From Lachnoclostridium sp. UBA1175 (lineage in GTDB: Bacteria > Bacillota > Clostridia > Lachnospirales > Lachnospiraceae), in the NCBI GenBank assembly GCA_002311665.1, contig DBYX01000002.1, forward strand, positions 48,782 to 112,781: a DNA stretch of 64,000 nucleotides. The letters are read 5' to 3'. This document shows positions 33,069 to 40,786 of the stretch, piece after piece (the stretch's first letter is position 1; every line of letters starts with the position of its first letter). The translations under genes and the position numbers were made by a program. The notes under the pieces were generated by a model, which saw nothing but the letters and a program-made list of their open reading frames with translations, did not search any database and was not told the origin of the DNA.

Positions 33069-35078
33069 TCAGGAGTTTTTACTGTGCGCCCAGACTATCC
33101 CGGACAATACAAAGTACACGCAAGGGAGTGCCACACCGTTGCCCCACATCTTATATTCCGCAGAGTCGGAATGCGGGTCTTGAAGGAAAGCACGTATCTG
33201 TTTCTCCGTTTTAGGCTTACTTGAAGAACCGGTTATCTTTCTGTGGGTTTCAAATATCTTGTACCACTCATAGACATCCTCGCTTGTCGGATGCTCGATG
33301 CCGAGATCATCGCACCACCAGTCGGGGAATCCCTGGAGTCTCGCACATTCTGTCGGAGTAAGACGGCGGACGATATAATCTGCTTCGATCACACCGTTTT
33401 GGTAGCCGGGGTTCGTGCCGTTCACAAGGCAGCCGGATTTATCTTCCGTCATACAGACACATTCCGCTTTCATCTGCGGATAGAATCCGTAAGGCTTATC
33501 ATTCACAAGCGGTGGGTCTTTATAGTCCGTTGCCACCAGGCAGTTCGCCGTTTCTTCCGTTGCCTCCGTGAAGAAGGATGCCTTAGAGGAGGAGAATGTC
33601 GGCTGTGCAACAGCACCCGGACCTTTTGCCACCATCGTGGGTTCAAGTTCCGCTTCGACAGCAAAATCGTAGAGAGCGTTTTTGCCCTGGTTGAAAGCCG
33701 CACGGTCAAGTCCGTAAGCCACAGCGTGATGCTCCGTGGCATTTAAGGTATAGGAAACATCCTCTTCCGAATATCCGTCACCGTGATGGGACGGACGAGA
33801 GCCGTTTCCTTCAAGAGCCACAACAGCCATACCGCCCTGGTTGCAGGACGGATTGCCGCCGTTCCCGTCAAGGCAGCGTGTTGTCTTTGCTTCATAGAAT
33901 CCACTGTTCGGATTGTCCGATTTCATGGAGTTGGAGTCTTTTGCGCAGATGCCGTAGACCTTCGGCTGAAAAAGCGTCTGGTCATTGTTGCATGAAAGCG
34001 TGGCGGACTTGTTGTCCTGGACAAGAGGTCCTTTGCCGCCGCCTTCCTTACCGCAGCGTATCTTCATGGTCTTCGGTGTCTCCACCACGAACGGTTGATT
34101 GTTGCCTCCCGTTCCGAAGGTGGAAAGCACGGTCTGTGCGATTTCATCGGGACCGCGGTATCTGCAGTCCTGGCTGTGGTTTTCAAACACAAGCGGAGGA
34201 TGATGGCTCTCCGCACGGAGGGTGGATGTCTTTTCTTCCGTCACATCCATACGGTTGCCACCCTGATCATTTAAGACAAGCAGACCGTTTCTTCCGGTCG
34301 ATTCACCGCAGTTCACTCCAAGGGTCGCAGCCTTGTCCGACATAGCGGAGTTATATCCGTCTATGCCGTAGCAGCCTGTCTCACAAGAGCAATCCGAAGG
34401 ATCTCGGGTAATGTTTTCCCACGAGCGGAAGCCCTGCGGAGTATACCCAGACAAGCCTTCTGACTCAAATAGTATTTCTCCGGCACTCCCGCCATCAAAA
34501 TCTGCGACAAGGTAGATACGTTTTCTTCTCTGGGGAACTCCCCAAAATTGAGCATCGAACTGTCTCCAGGCAACGGAGAATCCGTCACCCATGATGCATC
34601 CTGCATACGGCCACTTCTTAGGTCGAGGGACAGAAAGCTTATTGTCTTTGATGCGGCAGATGCTTTCGAGGACGCACCGGAAGTCTTCACCTTTGTTTGA
34701 GGAGAATGCGCCGGGGACATTTTCCCAGACGATGTATCTCGGATATTTTCCATCGGTTTTACACCTCATTTCTTTGATGATTCGGACAGCTTCATAAAAA
34801 AGACCCGAACGGTTACCGTCCAGGCCTTCACGCTTTCCCGCCACGGACATATCCTGGCACGGAGAGCCGAATGTAATGATATCGACCGGTTCGACCTCGC
34901 CGCCGTCCATCTGCGAGATGTCACCGTAGTGTTTCATAAAAGGAAGTCTCTTCTTTGTCACCATGATCGGGAACGGCTCGATTTCCGAAGCCCACACGGG
35001 AGTGATCCCGGTAAGGAGTCCGCCGAGAGGAAATCCGCCCGAGCCGTCAAAGAGACTGCCGAGGGTGAGGTTATTCAT
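33069..35078 (-). CDS. Phage C5-cytosine DNA methyltransferase with very long variable region
   Basis: The 669-residue enzyme has motif I (LFDGSGGFPLGG), the catalytic Cys74 in GSPCQDMSVAG, motif VI (VWENVPG) and motif VIII (QRRKRIYLVADF, about 195-206). Then comes a region of about 375 residues before motif IX (RRLTPTECARLQGFPDWW, about 580) and motif X (GNGVALPCVYF). The long region repeats a TL...P.V-like module about eight or nine times (e.g. ATDYKDPPLV). Such insertions are the target recognition part and occur in multispecific phage methyltransferases. It starts within the end of the N6-methylase gene behind GGAGGTG. Confidence 0.88.
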   Translation of the reverse strand: MNNLTLGSLFDGSGGFPLGGLLTGITPVWASEIEPFPIMVTKKRLPFMKHYGDISQMDGGEVEPVDIITFGSPCQDMSVAGKREGLDGNRSGLFYEAVRIIKEMRCKTDGKYPRYIVWENVPGAFSSNKGEDFRCVLESICRIKDNKLSVPRPKKWPYAGCIMGDGFSVAWRQFDAQFWGVPQRRKRIYLVADFDGGSAGEILFESEGLSGYTPQGFRSWENITRDPSDCSCETGCYGIDGYNSAMSDKAATLGVNCGESTGRNGLLVLNDQGGNRMDVTEEKTSTLRAESHHPPLVFENHSQDCRYRGPDEIAQTVLSTFGTGGNNQPFVVETPKTMKIRCGKEGGGKGPLVQDNKSATLSCNNDQTLFQPKVYGICAKDSNSMKSDNPNSGFYEAKTTRCLDGNGGNPSCNQGGMAVVALEGNGSRPSHHGDGYSEEDVSYTLNATEHHAVAYGLDRAAFNQGKNALYDFAVEAELEPTMVAKGPGAVAQPTFSSSKASFFTEATEETANCLVATDYKDPPLVNDKPYGFYPQMKAECVCMTEDKSGCLVNGTNPGYQNGVIEADYIVRRLTPTECARLQGFPDWWCDDLGIEHPTSEDVYEWYKIFETHRKITGSSSKPKTEKQIRAFLQDPHSDSAEYKMWGNGVALPCVYFVLSGIVWAHSKNS

Positions 35079-36312
35079 CGGACACCTCCACATCTTCGTA
35101 CTTCAGTTCCGCTCCGTCACGAAGGACGCTCACACCATCGGAGCTGCCCTTGAATTCGATGTACCTTCTTACGATGACATCACAGTACTTTTCATCGAGT
35201 TCGATGGTATAACAGCTTCTGTCCATCTGCTCACACGCAATGAGCGTAGAACCGCTGCCGCCGAACGGGTCAAGCACAAGCGTATTTGACATCGAGGAGT
35301 TTGCAATCGGATACGAAAGAAGAGGTATCGGCTTCATCGTAGGATGATCCGTATTCTTCTTTGTCTTTTCAAACTCCCACACCGTGGTCTGCTTGCGGTC
35401 GGAATACCATTGATGCTTGCCGGACTTCTTCCATCCGAAAAGGCAAGGTTCATGTATCCATTGATACGGACTCCTGCCAAGCACAAGGCTCGGTTTCTTC
35501 CAGATGCAGCACCCGGAAAGGTAGAAACCCGCCGCATCAAATGCCTTGCGGAAGTTCAGTCCCTCCGTATCCGCATGGAATACATAGATGGATGCATCGT
35601 CCGCCATGACCTTTTCCATATTAGAAAAGGCATCGAAGAGGAAGTCGAAAAACTTCTCCGATGCCATGTTGTCGTTCTGTATTTTTCCTGCGGTGCCTTC
35701 GTAGTTCACATTGTACGGAGGGTCGGTCACCACAAGGTTTGCTTTCTTTCCCTCCATGAGGGTCTCATAGGTTTCAGCCTTTGTGGAGTCACCGCAGATG
35801 AGTCTGTGCCGTCCGAGTGTCCACACGTCACCGGCTTTTGAGAATACCGGTCTCTTCAGTTCCTCTTCGACATTGAAGCCATCGTCTTCGGTTTCGTTTC
35901 CGTCATCAAAAAGTTTTGACAGTTCTTTTTCATCAAAACCGGTAAGGGCAAGGTCGAAAGCATCTGCCTGCAGAGCCTCGATTTCAACACGCAGAAGCTC
36001 TTCATCCCATCCGGCATCAAGAGCCATTCTGTTGTCGGCAATGATATATGCCTTCTTCTGTGCTTCGGTAAGATGGTCGGCAAACACGCACGGAACTTCC
36101 GTCATGCCTTCTTCCTTAGCGGCTAGAAGTCTGCCGTGACCTGCGATGACACCGTAATCCTTATCTATGATGATGGGATTGATGAATCCGAACTCACGAA
36201 GAGAAGAACGGAGTTTGTTTATCTGCTCCGGTGAGTGGGTTCTTGCGTTATTTACATAAGGCACAAGTTTGTTTACGCTGACAAGCTTGAAGTCTGTAGT
36301 TATTTTCATCAT
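35071..36312 (-). CDS. ParB-like domain fused to N4/N6 DNA methyltransferase
   Basis: The 413-residue protein has an N-terminal ParB/sulfiredoxin-type domain (residues about 8-100; NARTHSPEQINKLRSSLREF, VIAGHGRLLAAKEEG). A beta-type amino-methyltransferase follows, with TDPPYNVNY (near 197) before DPFGGSGSTLIACEQ (near 350). It methylates adenine or N4-cytosine. The ATG at 36312 overlaps the stop of the SAM synthetase gene (ATGA), coupling both. Confidence 0.9.
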   Translation of the reverse strand: MMKITTDFKLVSVNKLVPYVNNARTHSPEQINKLRSSLREFGFINPIIIDKDYGVIAGHGRLLAAKEEGMTEVPCVFADHLTEAQKKAYIIADNRMALDAGWDEELLRVEIEALQADAFDLALTGFDEKELSKLFDDGNETEDDGFNVEEELKRPVFSKAGDVWTLGRHRLICGDSTKAETYETLMEGKKANLVVTDPPYNVNYEGTAGKIQNDNMASEKFFDFLFDAFSNMEKVMADDASIYVFHADTEGLNFRKAFDAAGFYLSGCCIWKKPSLVLGRSPYQWIHEPCLFGWKKSGKHQWYSDRKQTTVWEFEKTKKNTDHPTMKPIPLLSYPIANSSMSNTLVLDPFGGSGSTLIACEQMDRSCYTIELDEKYCDVIVRRYIEFKGSSDGVSVLRDGAELKYEDVEVSDE

Positions 36313-37091
36313 ACAAGCCCCCATTCTGCAAACTTCTCGAAACCGCCTGTTCTTTCAATATAGTCTTTTGCGATTTCCACGATTTCGGAGTATGGTCTTC
36401 CGTCAACGGTATCGTCGCCGATTGCACAGCACAGCTCCACCGTTTTCCCGGATTGTTGTGCTTTAAGCCATGCGTAGATGTTTACCGAAACGTCTGCCTT
36501 GGATAAATCTTTGCCATGAAGTCCGCCTCCTGTGACGGAGTCCGCCATATCGCTTCCGAGTTTTCTGTTTGTTGCACCGCTGTCAACCGAAGTGCCGCCA
36601 GTCCAGTCACCAAGCGGATTTATATATGCACCCGGATATTTCTTTTCAAGTGCTTTCTTTTCCGCATTGCTCTGGCAAATAATGAGCTTTTCACCATCAA
36701 GGATATATTTGCCATCGCAGCCGTATTTTTCATAAATGCTTCTCGCTATCTTTGACAACTCTTTCTGTTCTTTCGTTACAGGAACTCCTTTGAATATTCC
36801 GTTATCTCCGCAGCGGAAGTTTTTATCCTGGTTTTTTGCCAGATGTTCATCCTGTGGAACTTCCACATAGTCGGTTTCGACATCACCGGCAATTCTGCGA
36901 ACTACATCTCTGACATCGTCCGGATTCAGCTTTTCGGATGTTTCACAGATAATGTGACACACTCCGTGACCGATAAGCACCTCCACAGCTGCTTTCGGAT
37001 TCCTGTTTTTCTTGTAGCAGAGGTCAACAACGGCCCCGGCTATTCTGTCAGCCACCTTGTCCGGGTGGCTTGGATTTACTTTTTCATACAT
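36309..37091 (-). CDS. Miniature S-adenosylmethionine synthetase (MetK-like)
   Basis: The 260-residue protein keeps MetK signatures: SHPDKVADRIAGAVVDLC near the N-terminus (HPDK binds ATP), VEVLIGHGVCHIICET, and the late glycine-rich GATNRKLGSD ... GGGLHGKDLSKADVS motif of the methionine/phosphate site. Cellular MetK has about 380-400 residues, so about 130 are missing, apparently from the middle and C-terminal domains. It makes SAM from methionine and ATP. It is translationally linked to two DNA methyltransferase genes, which suggests local supply of methyl donor. Confidence 0.85.
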   Translation of the reverse strand: MYEKVNPSHPDKVADRIAGAVVDLCYKKNRNPKAAVEVLIGHGVCHIICETSEKLNPDDVRDVVRRIAGDVETDYVEVPQDEHLAKNQDKNFRCGDNGIFKGVPVTKEQKELSKIARSIYEKYGCDGKYILDGEKLIICQSNAEKKALEKKYPGAYINPLGDWTGGTSVDSGATNRKLGSDMADSVTGGGLHGKDLSKADVSVNIYAWLKAQQSGKTVELCCAIGDDTVDGRPYSEIVEIAKDYIERTGGFEKFAEWGLV

Positions 37092-37093
37092 AA

Positions 37094-37642
37094 TTAGAAA
37101 CCCTTTCTCTGATGAAGTATTTTTTCAAGATCATCGTTCGGGTTTGCTCCCGAAAAGTCTACGGAGCAATTCTCCTTGATGGTCTGCATGATGGCATCCC
37201 ACTGACGGGTTGCCTGGTTCAGATAGTTGATGCCGATATTTATGAAGGGAGAAGTGATCGGCTTGTTTGTGGTCGGGTGACGGGAGAGAAAACCGAGTTC
37301 ATTCGTCATCTCTTCGCACTGCAGCCACCTTGCTTTGCACATGGCATACTGCTCGATCTGCTGCGGGGAAACATAAGCTGTGGCTTTTATCCTGTCGAGC
37401 CATTTCCACACTCTTTCATAAATCTCGGCGGCCTTTAGGGTAGTACCATCCTTTTGCTTTGCGGACAGTATTTCATCGGGTTTCGGCATTTCCATACCCT
37501 CGATTTCGAGGATATCCAGTACGGTGAGTTTCCTGCCGCCGGGGTTGCCGTTAGCTGCTTTCTCCGCTACGCCTTTCGGTTTACGACCTGCACCCGGTCT
37601 TTTGCCACCGCGTCCGCCCGTGTTATTCGATTTTGTCGGCAC
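37094..37642 (-). CDS. Terminase small subunit (P27 family)
   Basis: The 182-residue protein has a basic Gly-rich start (GGRGGKRPGAGRKPKG) and the P27 pattern (AAEIYERVWKWLDRIKATAY, QIEQYAMCKARWLQCEE, SPFINIGINYLNQATRQWDAI). It recognises phage DNA for packaging. Large and small subunits are separated here by SAM synthetase, methyltransferase and small genes. Confidence 0.88.
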   Translation of the reverse strand: MPTKSNNTGGRGGKRPGAGRKPKGVAEKAANGNPGGRKLTVLDILEIEGMEMPKPDEILSAKQKDGTTLKAAEIYERVWKWLDRIKATAYVSPQQIEQYAMCKARWLQCEEMTNELGFLSRHPTTNKPITSPFINIGINYLNQATRQWDAIMQTIKENCSVDFSGANPNDDLEKILHQRKGF

Positions 37643-37773
37643 TTTCTCACCGCCTTTCCTTTGATAAAATTACCGGGACCTTAATTACCCTTTTGAATAC
37701 GCCTTTTTTGCACACGTGACCCCAGCGCCGTTGCACGGGACCTAAACCGTAGAGATTTCGACCGCCCCTCCGG

Positions 37774-38151
37774 TCAGCCGGAAGACTGCGGTTTATGGTT
37801 GTGCCAGCGGTCACCTCGCTGTGCATGAATGCGGCTGTGGCAGGAGGAACAGAGGGAGATAAGATTGTCCCTTGAATGATCTCCGCCTTCAGCCAAAGGC
37901 TTGATGTGGTGTACCTGTTCCATCGGCACAAACTTTCCGTTCTTGAGACACTCCTCGCACAGAGGATGCTCCTTTGCGTAGGAGTCACGGATGCGTTTCC
38001 ACGCTCTGCCGTAACGATTCCTTGTGGCGGGGTCTCTGCCGTAGCGTTCATACTGCCGGTTCACAAGTTTCTCATGCTCTTCGCAGTATCTTTTGTCCGT
38101 GAGCCTGCCGCATCCGGGGTAGGCACAGGGATGCTTTGGCTTTCTTGGCAC
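37774..38151 (-). CDS. HNH endonuclease
   Basis: The 125-residue enzyme starts with GTG at 38151 (MPRKPKHPCAYPGCGRLTDK), chosen for AGGAGG six bases upstream and the usual family start. An in-frame ATG at 38175 is the alternative. It has CxxxxC...C metal ligands and the HNH core (CEECLKNGKFVPMEQVHHIKP, LISLCSSCHSRIH). HNH nucleases beside terminase genes assist packaging. Confidence 0.88.
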   Translation of the reverse strand: MPRKPKHPCAYPGCGRLTDKRYCEEHEKLVNRQYERYGRDPATRNRYGRAWKRIRDSYAKEHPLCEECLKNGKFVPMEQVHHIKPLAEGGDHSRDNLISLCSSCHSRIHAQRGDRWHNHKPQSSG

Positions 38152-38295
38152 CTTCGTCCTCCTTTCTTCAGGCATAAGAAAAGCCTCCAAGGATTGCTCC
38201 TCGAAGGCTCGTCTGATTCTGCTTTTCGCTGATTATATACTATCACATATATGACCATTGCATCTTGTTGCAAAGCATTGCATTTGTTGCAAGAT

Positions 38296-38721
38296 TCATA
38301 TTGTTATAGGGCTTTCCGGGATTACCGTGTGGGCAAGAGCCTTCTGATGCCACCGCCACACGGTAACCTTGTCCGCATTCAGTTCGTCACCGATCTGCTC
38401 CCAGGTCATGTTGTGAATGTAACGGTAGCGAAGTACCATCTGCTCATCCGTGTCCTCGACCTTTTCAATGACCGAGCGGATCTCTTTTTTCAGATCCACG
38501 AAGAGGTCGATCTCCGCATCGATTTTTTCTTCCATCTCTCTGATCTTGAAAACGCACTTCACGAACGGAGCCTCCGTATTTCTTGAGGTCTGTACTCTGT
38601 CCCCAAGCTGTGGTGAGGAGATGGAGAAGGACATTTCACGGAGTCTTTGCAGTTCCTCAATGTCGCTGTTGATTTTATGGTCAAGACGGTAAGCCTGATG
38701 AAGATATTCTTTCGCAGTCAT
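38296..38721 (-). CDS. Late regulator of DUF1492/RinA type
   Basis: The 141-residue protein has a coiled N-terminal region and a sigma region 4-like HTH near the end (EQMVLRYRYIHNMTWEQIGD, then ELNADKVTVWRWHQKAL). Such proteins activate late (terminase) transcription in Gram-positive phages. It lies just before HNH and TerS, as expected. Confidence 0.82.
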   Translation of the reverse strand: MTAKEYLHQAYRLDHKINSDIEELQRLREMSFSISSPQLGDRVQTSRNTEAPFVKCVFKIREMEEKIDAEIDLFVDLKKEIRSVIEKVEDTDEQMVLRYRYIHNMTWEQIGDELNADKVTVWRWHQKALAHTVIPESPITI

Positions 38722-38939
38722 TTATCGTCCTCCTGTTGTAATTTTCTAAGTACGATCTCACCGTTTACATTGGTGAGGTTTTCAAACCAGTCCGAGAGGA
38801 AGAACCTCTCGCAGTCTTCTAACATTACTTTCGCATCGGCATTCTTCGGACGCTTGCGGAGTTTATGCCGTGCCATGCGGTAGTCCTTTACCGCCTGCAT
38901 CACGATTGCGTTTGCGAGGTTCTCGTAAGGCTCGGTCAT
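38718..38939 (-). CDS. Small phage protein
   Basis: The 73-residue helical, charged product (MTEPYENLANAIVMQAVKDY RMARHKLRKRPKNADAKVM...) is part of a tightly overlapping series (four bases on each side). Similar short proteins accompany the helicase gene in related prophages. Function unknown. Confidence 0.7.
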   Translation of the reverse strand: MTEPYENLANAIVMQAVKDYRMARHKLRKRPKNADAKVMLEDCERFFLSDWFENLTNVNGEIVLRKLQQEDDK

Positions 38940-40300
38940 GGTCTTTTCTCCAGGTTGGCTTTTACCGCATCGATCAAAGCGGACTGCGTCTTTTCTTTAC
39001 GCTTAAGGGCGTCCATGACATCTTCGTCAATGGTGCCGCCGCAGATGATGTGGTGAATGACAACCGTTTCTTTCTGTCCTTGACGCCAGAGCCTTGCGTT
39101 CGTCTGCTGATAGAGTTCCAAACTCCACGTCAGTCCGAACCATATAAGGGTGCTGCCGCCGGCTTGAAGGTTAAGCCCGTGACCGCTGGATGCCGGATGG
39201 CAGAGCATCACGGGAACTTCGCCCTTGTTCCATCTTTCGATGCTGTCCGATGTATCAAGCTTGGCATACGGGATCTTCAGCGTCTTCAGCCTCTGCTCGA
39301 TACGGACGAGGTCATGCTTGAACCAGTAGGCAACGAGAACCGGCTTGCCGTTGGCTCCTTCGATAAGGTCTTCCAGCATATCGAGTTTCCTGTCATGGAT
39401 GAGCTGAGCTTCGCCCATCTCGTCATACACAGCACCGTTTGCCATTTGGAGAAGCTTTCCCGAAAGCACGGCGGCATTGGCGGCATCGATTTCCTCGTTC
39501 TTAAGCTTTACGACCATATCCTCTCGAAAATCATCGTACACAGATTGTTCCGAAGGACTCATGAAGACCGGCACTTCGTTTATGACGCATTCCGGCATAT
39601 CCAGATAGTCCACGCTCTTCATGGAGATGGTGATGTCGGATATTTTGTCATATATCGCATCCTCCGCTCTGGGAAGAGGTTTGTAGCTGAACACCATCTG
39701 CGCATTGCGTTTGTCCGGCTCAAAGTACGAGAGACGATAGCGGGTTATGTACCTTCCGAGCCTTTTTCCGAAATCAAGGATTCTGAACTCCGCCCATAAA
39801 TCCATAAGTCCGTTTGAGGAAGGTGTACCGGTAAGACCCACGATTCTTTTAATGAAGGGTCTTACTTTGAGAAGCGCCTTGAAGCGTTTTGCTCCGTAGG
39901 ATTTGAATGAGGACAGTTCATCTATGACCACCATATCGAAGTCAAAAGGAAGTCCCGATTTATTGATGAGCCAGTCCACATTCTCTCGGTTGATGATGGT
40001 GACCGGTTCATTGCGGAGAATAGCGGCTTTTCTTTCAGTCTCCGTTCCGACAGCAACGGCATATTTCATGCCTTTAAGGTGATCCCATTTCTTTATCTCC
40101 TGCGGCCATGTATCTCTTGCCACACGAAGAGGTGCGATGACCAGCACCTTGCAGACGGTATTCGTTTCAAAGAGCTTCTTCATTGCCGTCAAGGTAATGA
40201 CGCTCTTGCCGAGACCCATTTCAAGGAGTACGGCTGCTATGGGATTATTGATTATGAAATCAGTCGCATAGGACTGATATTTATGAGGATTGTATTTCAT
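38936..40300 (-). CDS. SNF2-type DEAD/DEAH helicase
   Basis: The 454-residue protein has Walker A (LEMGLGKSVITL, near residue 25), the DEAD-box equivalent VVIDELSSFKS (near 105), the GLTGTPSSNGLMDLWAEF motif, and C-terminal motifs V/VI (HPASSGHGLNLQAGG, RLWRQGQ). The ATG at 40300 follows TTGGAGG and overlaps the nuclease gene by 20 bases. It probably remodels or unwinds DNA in phage replication together with the VRR-NUC protein. Confidence 0.9.
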   Translation of the reverse strand: MKYNPHKYQSYATDFIINNPIAAVLLEMGLGKSVITLTAMKKLFETNTVCKVLVIAPLRVARDTWPQEIKKWDHLKGMKYAVAVGTETERKAAILRNEPVTIINRENVDWLINKSGLPFDFDMVVIDELSSFKSYGAKRFKALLKVRPFIKRIVGLTGTPSSNGLMDLWAEFRILDFGKRLGRYITRYRLSYFEPDKRNAQMVFSYKPLPRAEDAIYDKISDITISMKSVDYLDMPECVINEVPVFMSPSEQSVYDDFREDMVVKLKNEEIDAANAAVLSGKLLQMANGAVYDEMGEAQLIHDRKLDMLEDLIEGANGKPVLVAYWFKHDLVRIEQRLKTLKIPYAKLDTSDSIERWNKGEVPVMLCHPASSGHGLNLQAGGSTLIWFGLTWSLELYQQTNARLWRQGQKETVVIHHIICGGTIDEDVMDALKRKEKTQSALIDAVKANLEKRP

Positions 40301-40562
40301 TGATAATTCCTCCAATCTGCTTAGGCTCATCCAGGATGAAAACGGAAAAGCCAAGCTGCTCAAGCTGCCTTTTTCTTCTCATTTGGAGAGGCCGTGGTTT
40401 AAGTCCTGTAGTCTTTATTTCAGCGAAACCGATGTGACCGCCGGGAAGAAGGATGATTCTGTCGGGCACCCCATCTAAACCGGGTGATACGAATTTCACG
40501 CAGAGACCGCCCATCATCTTTACGGCGCTCACCAGTTTCCGTTCCAGTATCTTTTCATTCAT
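40281..40562 (-). CDS. VRR-NUC domain nuclease
   Basis: The 93-residue protein (MNEKILERKLVSAVKMMGGL CVKFVSPGLDGVPD...) has the VRR-NUC core with GxPDRI and FAEIKTTG. The Asp and ExK residues form the PD-(D/E)XK metal site. The single-domain form is common in phage replication modules. The ATG at 40562 fits the family start; the frame is open further upstream. Confidence 0.85.
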   Translation of the reverse strand: MNEKILERKLVSAVKMMGGLCVKFVSPGLDGVPDRIILLPGGHIGFAEIKTTGLKPRPLQMRRKRQLEQLGFSVFILDEPKQIGGIINEIQSS

Positions 40563-40786
40563 GCTTTTGCATTCCATCTTTTTAATTGCCTGGGACAAAC
40601 GGATGGACAACAGCAGATTTTTTCCTATACGCGCGTATACACATATACACGCACCCGCTTTGTCCTTATTTTCTTTACTGAATACAAAGTAGAGAAAAGT
40701 TGTCCGCCTGTCCCAAGCACCAAGGAAAACAGCCTATTTACAAGCCTTCCGGCATTGGACAATGCTCGGACAGCCTTGCGGACAGT

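Noticed and set aside
36309..37091. MetK-like gene considered as a decayed host metK
   Set aside because: It has an intact frame, coupling overlaps and a fixed place in the phage operon, so it is treated as a functional reduced form.
37647..38051. Minus frame beside the HNH gene
   Set aside because: It overlaps the HNH gene in another frame and shows no conserved pattern.
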